Source of the DNA: Clavelina lepadiformis
Taxonomy: Eukaryota > Chordata > Ascidiacea > Aplousobranchia > Clavelinidae
Assembly (NCBI RefSeq): GCF_947623445.1
Contig: NC_135244.1
Span: 13,206,860-13,270,859, forward strand
Reading direction: 5' to 3'
DNA: 64,000 bases
Under the pieces are notes generated by a model. It worked only from the letters and a program-made list of their open reading frames with translations, was not told the DNA's origin and ran no database searches. The translations under genes were made by a program, and so were the position numbers. Numbering within the stretch: the first letter of the stretch is position 1; each line of letters begins with the position of its first letter. Below are positions 56,701-64,000 of this stretch, in pieces.

Positions 56701-57876
56701 ACATTTGTTATATAAATTAATGTTATTGGCTTTTTAACACTGTGCAAGTACCGAGTAGCTTGTAGTAGTTCCAAACTTTTAAAAACCAAATTGGTAAAAA
56801 ACAATCCTGCGACCCAAGCCATGCGTATGGTGATATTTAAAGGCTGCCACTATTTCACCGAAAAATTGTGTATTTAAAGCTAATTTTCTATTTTTTGATA
56901 GCCTATCTGCGGTGTTTTAATACGGCAATCTAAACTTACTCAAGTCTGCCTCCAATAAAACTCTTCAGCTAATATGAAGAAATTTTGTTGCCTAAGAAAG
57001 ATAGCGATTTGCTCTCGCAGATCACATACACGCTTTAGAACACAGCCCCGTGATAACCACCACACCTCCGTTTGCAGCAGGAATGATTTATGATCAGTAT
57101 CTACATCGGCGCACAATGACGAAAATAAACGCTAATTTAGTGGCCTCGCATCAAGTTTACGCATTTTGCAACCGAATTTCTATTAATTCAAGTTTCTATT
57201 AATTCTAGCCTTTCCGATTTTCACACATTTATTATTTTGCCTTTTTTTATATAGGCCTAATATTGCCCGAATTTAGAACTGTCCATCAGGTCCACTGAAC
57301 AAGAGCAAGTGTCGTTAATGCCTTGGTCAAGGCCATAACAACAGTATGGCGTCACCGCGCTCGAATCACTCGGCAAGCCGGTAAACGTGTGATGTGATAC
57401 AAGTAATACGAATATGGTAATTAAGAACAACGTATACCGTCAGAGGTGATAAATATGACTCTGAAACGAACACGGTGACAGCCTGAAAGTTTTTAAGTGT
57501 AAATTAGCGTAAGTTCACAAAACGCAACTGAAAAATGGTAGTCAACGCACATGCGTATGTGCAGTACCCTAGGCTACTCTCATTTGCGTCACTGGCTCAG
57601 TAAAGTTAGAACAATAACTTCTCATTTCGACGCTTGGAATCCATCTTTACCTTTAAAATTAACAAAAATTACATCCACCATAAATTGTGAAGTTTACAAT
57701 TGTAAAGTGTAAACAGACAGTGAAGCAGGTCCGAGAAATGAAAAAATAATTGCTAAGTCCAAGACGCAGACAGCTTTGCTCTTCGGTCTGACGATAAATA
57801 TTCCGACGCCATAAGCTACCTCATTAGCCTAATCTTCCGTTATCATTGCAAAAAATATTTCAAAAATAATAAAAGA
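53712..57876. other. Intergenic, no gene recognised
   Basis: AT-rich with a GC-richer island at about 56380-56640 that ends in a CGTT microsatellite (56644-56662). The island has no ORF and does not fold as a tRNA by eye. It could be a SINE-like repeat. Confidence 0.3.
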
Positions 57877-57882
57877 TTTATT
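57877..57882 (-). terminator. Candidate polyadenylation signal of CFAP57
   Basis: AATAAA on the minus strand lies about 140 bases downstream of the CFAP57 stop codon. Confidence 0.5.
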
Positions 57883-58019
57883 AAACAACACATGCGCAAA
57901 AAGCGCCTTGTATTAAACATTTTATACTATACAAAATAACTCCACAGTTAATGCGATAAAATATAGGGACACTTCCAACAAAACTAAAGGAACAATTTTG
58001 ATGAAAACACGGGGATGAA

Positions 58020-61000
58020 TCACTGTGTCAGAACCATTGGCGGCAATTTTCCTCCGGACGGTGGTCTTCTTGCAAGCTGCTCATCTAAGTTCATAATCTG
58101 AAAAAGTGACAACTTGCTTGTTTGAAAAGAGTGAAATGAAATGGATGGGGTCTATATGTAGCGGTTTGGGCAAAGCCGTGTCGGATAATAGCTTTATCCA
58201 AAGTAACCTGATTTCTTAATTTTCGTATTTCCATTTTCTGCATGTCTATGATACGCGGAGCCTCCTCCTCAAAATTATGATGCACCACACTTCGTCCTCC
58301 ACTTGCATCAGACACTGAACGAAGGGAAAAAGAAATTTAATATAAAAAGTATGTTTTATGAAGCAATAACAGTTATGCCTACTAACTTATACATACTACA
58401 GTAACTTTTACGTAGACCTACACCTACAGACGGCATACGTGAAAACAATATTAACAATACGTATATCCATACCACAGAAATTACGCAGCTTACTTGTGGT
58501 AGCAGTTTCTAAACGCTTTCCGGCATTTTTCCCAGGCGCTATTTTAGATCTGTTGGTTCCCAGGGACGCTTCGAGGTCATGCACTTGAGTTCGCGTCAAC
58601 TTTAGTTCACGGCGCAAGTCATTTATTTCTTTAATTAGGGACACGTTTTCCTGAAAACAGCATGGTGTGATGAAAATAGTCGCACAAAAATTGAACATGA
58701 AGTGGGAAACAAATAATTTATAACTGATACCAGAGTTTGTTTCAAGTACAGACCTGCATTATACGGACATTGTCAGCTCTATGTATCTCGGTATCTTTCG
58801 CAAGCTTTTTGCGATAAGAAGCAACTGATCTTTCAAGATGTTCGCGCTGACGTGAGTATTCCTTTTGTATGTCGGTGTCAACACTGACAGATTCTGCCTA
58901 AGATCAAAATTAAGGCAATTATCGTAAGAGGATCCTCAAATAAAGTATAAAATATTGTAAGTCTGTAGAAGACCTCCAAGCTAAATGATTAAAAGTTTGT
59001 ATAAGATTTCACAGTTACAAGTTGATGCGTTTTAACTTTAAACAATCCGACGTTATTAGGGAGAGTTTCCAAACAGTCACTTGAAAGTTGACTTTTGATT
59101 AACACAAAATAAACTCTCTTACTGAATCATCATGAACATGAGTATCGTAAATTTTCTTGATCGACTCTTTTAATTTCTTTGGTTCTTGTAGGAATCCAAC
59201 ACAGTTGTGTATGTCAGTCTTCATTATCTTGATTACTGCTTCTGTATCACGCACCTTAAATAAAGAACAAAAATAAAACCACTTTCCATCAAAAATGAAA
59301 TTCGCCGGACTTAATTGAAATATATTTTGCCTATCTTTGAAGTTTTATTTGTGAACGAAAAATGTAAAAGTTACTCGTTGTCGTTCGTGGTGGAGCTCCC
59401 TGTCTGTCGCTTTCAGCTTCTGCTTCAACTCAGTGATGTTCAGCTCAAGTTGCGTGTTTTGTTTGTGGAAACGTTCCAGTTCACTTTCCATTTCCTGCAA
59501 TGAGCAAGTAGAAAAAACACATTTTAAGTTAAACAGAATGAGAAAAACAACGTTTCGTGTTTCGTTTCAACAACGTTTCGGGGTAAAGATTTCAGTCTAA
59601 TAGTTGCCTGAATTTGTTCTTTCATTGCTTTGATATCATTTTCTCTGGGTTCAATCTGTTTTTTTAATTCCTTGATTTTGTAATCGAGCACAAACTTGAA
59701 CTTCTCAAGTTCTTGATTCTTTTTCTTTAAGTCATAAATTCGTTTTTCCTGAGAAATAAAGAAAATAACTAATTGAGTAACGCAAATTTAGTAATGTCAC
59801 ATTTTTAGAGAGTAGTCTGATGCATGCTGAAAGCCAAAGTAAAATCTAAAAGAGCCAATGCGTTACAAATGAAATTTAGGAAAGAAATTAATTAAGCAAA
59901 CACGTCATAGAACTAACTGGAAAAAAAGTGACAGAAAGAGTACTACATTAAAACAAATCCAACCCAAATAAGGATGCACAATAATACCTTGTCTTGTATA
60001 GTTTCATCTCTCTCTTGTATTTCCTTCTTTAGGCCGTGGATGTCTTTTTCCAAAGATTTAATAACATTTTCCAGTTTCTGTTTTTCTTGTTGCATGGTCT
60101 TAATTTCTTCATTCTTACTGTCTATCTCTTTGTTGAGACTGTTGAACTAAATTTGACACATTAGTATCATTGCAAACTCAGATGAAAATGGATGTTCAAT
60201 ATAAAATCAAGTACTGAAATAAGAGGTAGCGAATGCTTATGGTTAAAGTTGGAATAAATGAGATTGGTTCCTACCTTTTTCCTCATTATACCAGATTCCC
60301 CTTTCAACCTCATGTTTGTCTCAATTTCATCACGGAGCCTTCTCTCATACTTGTTTTTGATGTCAAGGATCTCACGATCAGCATCTTCTTCAATTTGTCT
60401 CTTGGTTTCTTCATACTCTCTCTGCTGCTGTCTTGCCTCATCGTTCGCCTGTGAAATTGCAAATGAAACTGATTACAATTCCACCGTTACATGTTTAAAA
60501 TAAGAGCCACCTTGCTTTACTTGTTCAAGCTGGGAACTTTTTTCTTGTAATTTTGTTTCATAATATTCTGTCAATTCTTCCAAAGCTTGTTCTTTTCCTT
60601 CATCAGCATCCTGCAGTTGCCTCTCATAATCTTCCTGCATCCTTTGGGACTTGGCTTGGAGCTCTTGGTATTTCTCATACTCCAACATTAATTTTTGGTT
60701 GTTGGTTGACTCTGAAATTAAGTGAATAACAAATTTTACTTACTAAAATAGTAATAATTTAAACAAACCAGTCACAGTTAGCTGTTACCAAGATCTTGCA
60801 TATCCTTTGAGTGTTTGTCCACCACTTCTGCCAACTCCTCTTCATGCTTTGCAATTTCTTTTTCCTTCTCAGTTTTTAAAACTTGATTTTTTGTTTTAAG
60901 ATTTTCCATTTCCTAGTATTTAACATCTTAGTTAAGGAATACTACAACGAAGTAGAGCTTAAACAAAAAGTAAATCTTTAATGTGAAAAAAGTAAGGTTT

Positions 61001-64000
61001 ATAGAATATCAAAAAGCTTCATGCAAAAAAATCAAAGTTCACTTTGTACCTGAATAAACTTCTCAGTTAGCTCCTTAATTTTTTCATTGTAATTCATGTC
61101 TTTTAAACGAAGCTGGTATTCATTCTCCATCTTTAATTCTTCAACTCTTGTCTTCAATTCAGACATCAGCTGGTTCTGTAGGAACATGACGAATGTAGTA
61201 AAATACAAGTATACACATATAACATACCATATTGGTTGTGCAATAGCTTAGGAATTTGTTTGTTATTTGCTTTGCTTCACCTTTTCTTCCAAATCAGATT
61301 TGGTGATAAGAATTTCCTCAGCATAAGGAACATCTCGATCATGTTTTACACCACGACCTTCCTTGTCAGAGACTCTCCAAATCATCAGACAAGCATCTTC
61401 CGAGACAGTGATTAAATACTGATCATCATAAGTGATTTTCATCTGCAGAATATCATACAAATCTTCACAAGTAATCTTCAATAAAAAGTTAGCTAGCTGA
61501 AGAAACAATATCGTCTAAAATAACATCATCTTCAACCTTTGAGATCTGTGAAGCATGAGCTTGATGCTCAGTATATTCTCCAGCATCAGTGAGTGGAAAT
61601 TTTATGGACCGAAGAGCTCCAGTAACTGTTCCACAGAAGAGCATGCGTCCACTGTGGGACATTGCTACTTGTGTCAAAGTAATACCATTTGAATCGACAG
61701 TCCTCATGATCTAAAATGGTATAAAACAGTAATTCCTATTTTGTTATTACAAATAATTTAGCGTCAGTTTGTCCTTTATTACTTTGCTAGTTACCTGTGA
61801 CTCTGTGATTTCTTTCAAAGATTTGTCAGACCCAACAGCATATGTATGTTTTCCATTAGGGGATACAGTAACACCAGAATAAGCACAAGTTTTCAAAACA
61901 ACTTCATTAACTCGTTTTGCTTGAGCAGCGGACCACTCATAGACAGCACCATCCATCCCACTTGAAATAAGCTTGCTGTCATCAGCACTCCAGGCAATGG
62001 AACGAACCTGTGACGAAGAAAGAAATTGTTACTTTTCAAAAATCAAAAATGCTTAAAAACCTTAAAATGAACATATGAGTCTGCACCAAATTCAATTACA
62101 TAAACAGCACTAATATGCCAATAGGACATATTAAATAATCTTACTTTGCCATTATGCCCTTTCAAGTTGGATACATTTTCAAATGTTGTGGAGGAATAAA
62201 CCTGGATCACATTTCCGTGAACGGCGGCAAATAGATGACCACCATTACTAAAAGCACACTGCAAAATACAGATGATGATGATCAAAATGTATCATAGATG
62301 TAAAGAATTTTAGAAAATTAATTACAGTTTAGCGCTGTACACAACCCAAATCAAATGCTTTGCACCGAATAAAAGTCCATCAAAAGTTATATGTGTTCAC
62401 CTCACGACATCCTCTAATTGTTAATTCTTTAAATATGCGAATATCATCAATGAGAATGTTCATTAATCGAAGCTTATCACTAAACCCGACCAAGATATAG
62501 AGCCCAGATGGATGCAAAGCAATGCTGTATGCTTCTTCTTGGAATACTTTGTAAAGCTCAAGAGAACTGAAACATCATGTTGAAATAAAGATGTCTATGC
62601 AATTATTTATAACCATCACAATAGGTATAAATAGTTGAATTAAATCTATATCTATAGTATTAGTTGAACCGATTGAAGCGTGTTGAGTAATCTAGAGGCA
62701 TTTACTTAGTTTCATAATTCCAAATGCGAACAGAATGGTCAAGAGAACAGGTAGCAATCAGTGGTTTTCTAATACAGATATCCAAGCCAGTTATGGTACT
62801 ACTGTGAAATGAATGTGTGAGTGGTTCAAAGGACGCTTGTTCTCCTAAAGGAAATGAATAGCCAAAATTACTATTTTTGTTCTTTTATTTCTGGTTTATT
62901 ACAATAAAGTTGTTTATGAAGAGCTAGAATCATACTAAAAAGCAAAATATAAACACAAAGTGAAAAAATAAAGCTAACAACAACCTTTTCCCAAGTCGGC
63001 TGAAGACATAGATATGCTAAAAAGCTGACTTTGGTCAGTGGCGGCCACTAGCATTTCCTCACTTGGACTGACTGTTAAAGATACAATGACTTGGTTTTCA
63101 GCTAAAGTCGGGTCTGTACTGTGTGGATCTGGTGGAATCTATAAAAAGCAATGTAAATTTGTAAACAAAAACTAGGAATTGGATAAATGAAGTTGATATG
63201 TACTACAATATATAAAATATTTAATTGTAGGTAATTAAAATCAATTAGTCATAATTTAAACTGAATTTAACTCAGCTGAAGTAAAATTAAATTTCAGAGC
63301 ATAAATTTAAAAACTGCTGCATTTCTCAGATAAAAAAATCTTACTTTTATAAGCCGAGTTTTATGATAGAAATCTTTCTCATCAGTTTTTTCAAAGAGAT
63401 GTACCATTCCAGCACCACCAGAACAAGCAAAACCCTTAGAATGAGCAACGATTGATGTAATTTGAGATGAAAACCCACTGCCAGATGCACTCAAAGAGTC
63501 TTCTGGAATCATGCTAACGCTTGCTCTAAATAGTTTCGTACATAAATTGAACAAATATGAGCAAAAAATAATACTACATATTATGCACCTTCAACTGCAG
63601 AATATATAAAATAGAAAATTTTAAAAGGAAAACTTACTAGCAGTAAAGTCTCACTCAATCACAAACCAAGACAATTTGTTTATAATCAGTTATATCATTA
63701 ACTAATTACATATATCAGTTATTAGTTTGTTGTTGAACTTACCTGACACTACTGCTCTCAGCAGTTAATCCAGTAGAAACAGCAGCATAAAATTCAGACT
63801 TCAGCTCACCATTCTCAAACAGTAACAATCTGCCAGTATCACTACCGACAACTACTCTCTCGTCGGAAACCTAGAAAGGTCATATATTACACAAATTGCT
63901 ACTATTATATTTGACGATAACTTTAAAACTATTGTTTGTTAATAAACATAGGCTAATCAAATTATCCCTATAAAGAAACATTACCATTGCACAATGGCAA
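58020..64000 (-). CDS. CFAP57: CFAP57 (WDR65), ciliary WD-repeat coiled-coil protein, 3' 22 exons
   Basis: Exons in transcript order: 64000-63985 (partial), 63870-63743, 63525-63345, 63138-62985, 62844-62706, 62566-62401, 62258-62145, 62007-61795, 61710-61537, 61442-61281, 61175-61050, 60912-60789, 60711-60521, 60448-60275, 60146-59988, 59748-59608, 59494-59375, 59254-59123, 58897-58754, 58650-58494, 58314-58208, 58097-58020. About 1032 codons are present, against ~1250 for the whole human protein, so the 5' end is off the window. The first half is WD repeats ([66 protein letters not shown]). The second half is long coiled coil ([37 protein letters not shown]). CFAP57 sits at the base of inner dynein arms and is needed for normal ciliary beating (known for the family). 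All introns are GT-AG except the one after 59608, which begins GC. Confidence 0.96.

Noticed and set aside
58091..58207. CFAP57 reading straight through to a TGA at 58091
   Set aside because: The open frame past 58208 loses family resemblance. A GT donor after RKLRNQ and the acceptor before 58097 give a sensible C-terminus ([11 protein letters not shown]).
1..64000. CRISPR arrays, bacterial operons or phage genes
   Set aside because: No regularly spaced direct repeats. Genes are spliced with GT-AG introns, so the window is eukaryotic.

Overview
This is eukaryotic, AT-rich animal DNA with short, GT-AG-spliced introns. A multi-exon T-box gene of Tbx6 type with broken paralogues beside it, a Cdc20 gene and a ciliary CFAP57 gene point to an invertebrate deuterostome, most likely an ascidian tunicate of Ciona type (inference; no species marker was checked). 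Exon limits were read by eye from splice signals. All reading-frame phases close across 13 exons of the TIR gene, 12 of CDC20, 5 of the T-box gene and 22 of CFAP57.

Layout. 1-1603: decayed hAT transposase. 2424-3313: last exon of an unrecognised gene. 4-9 kb: small DNA transposons (a TTAA-type MITE, hAT elements with CAG...CTG ends, an intron-bearing hAT remnant) and an orphan C-terminal piece of a T-box gene. 9.9-12.1 kb: an apparently intact T-box gene (minus strand), with a head-to-head T-box pseudogene at 13.6-15.15 kb (plus strand). An inverted copy of a ~190-bp sequence lies on the far side of each. 17.9-18.16 kb: another T-box-like C-terminal reading frame, cut by a young 9.4-kb LTR retroelement (18159-27557).

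The retroelement looks complete: LTRs identical by eye, 4-bp target duplication, tRNA-Trp primer site, gag, a textbook -1 frameshift signal, pol (protease, RT, RNase H, integrase), an env-like glycoprotein and a fourth downstream ORF that weakly resembles part of Gag and has its own strong splice acceptor. A leader splice donor and acceptors before env and ORF4 suggest retrovirus-like spliced expression. This is the most novel system in the window.

32.1-42.4 kb (minus): a 616-residue armadillo-TIR-SAM-like protein, complete, with a Glu matching that of TIR NAD hydrolases; two hAT MITEs sit in its introns. 47.4-50.8 kb (minus): CDC20, complete. 58.0-64.0 kb (minus): CFAP57 (WDR65), complete at its 3' end and running off the right edge. 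The 42.4-47.4 and 50.8-58.0 kb gaps hold repeats and nothing I can call a gene.
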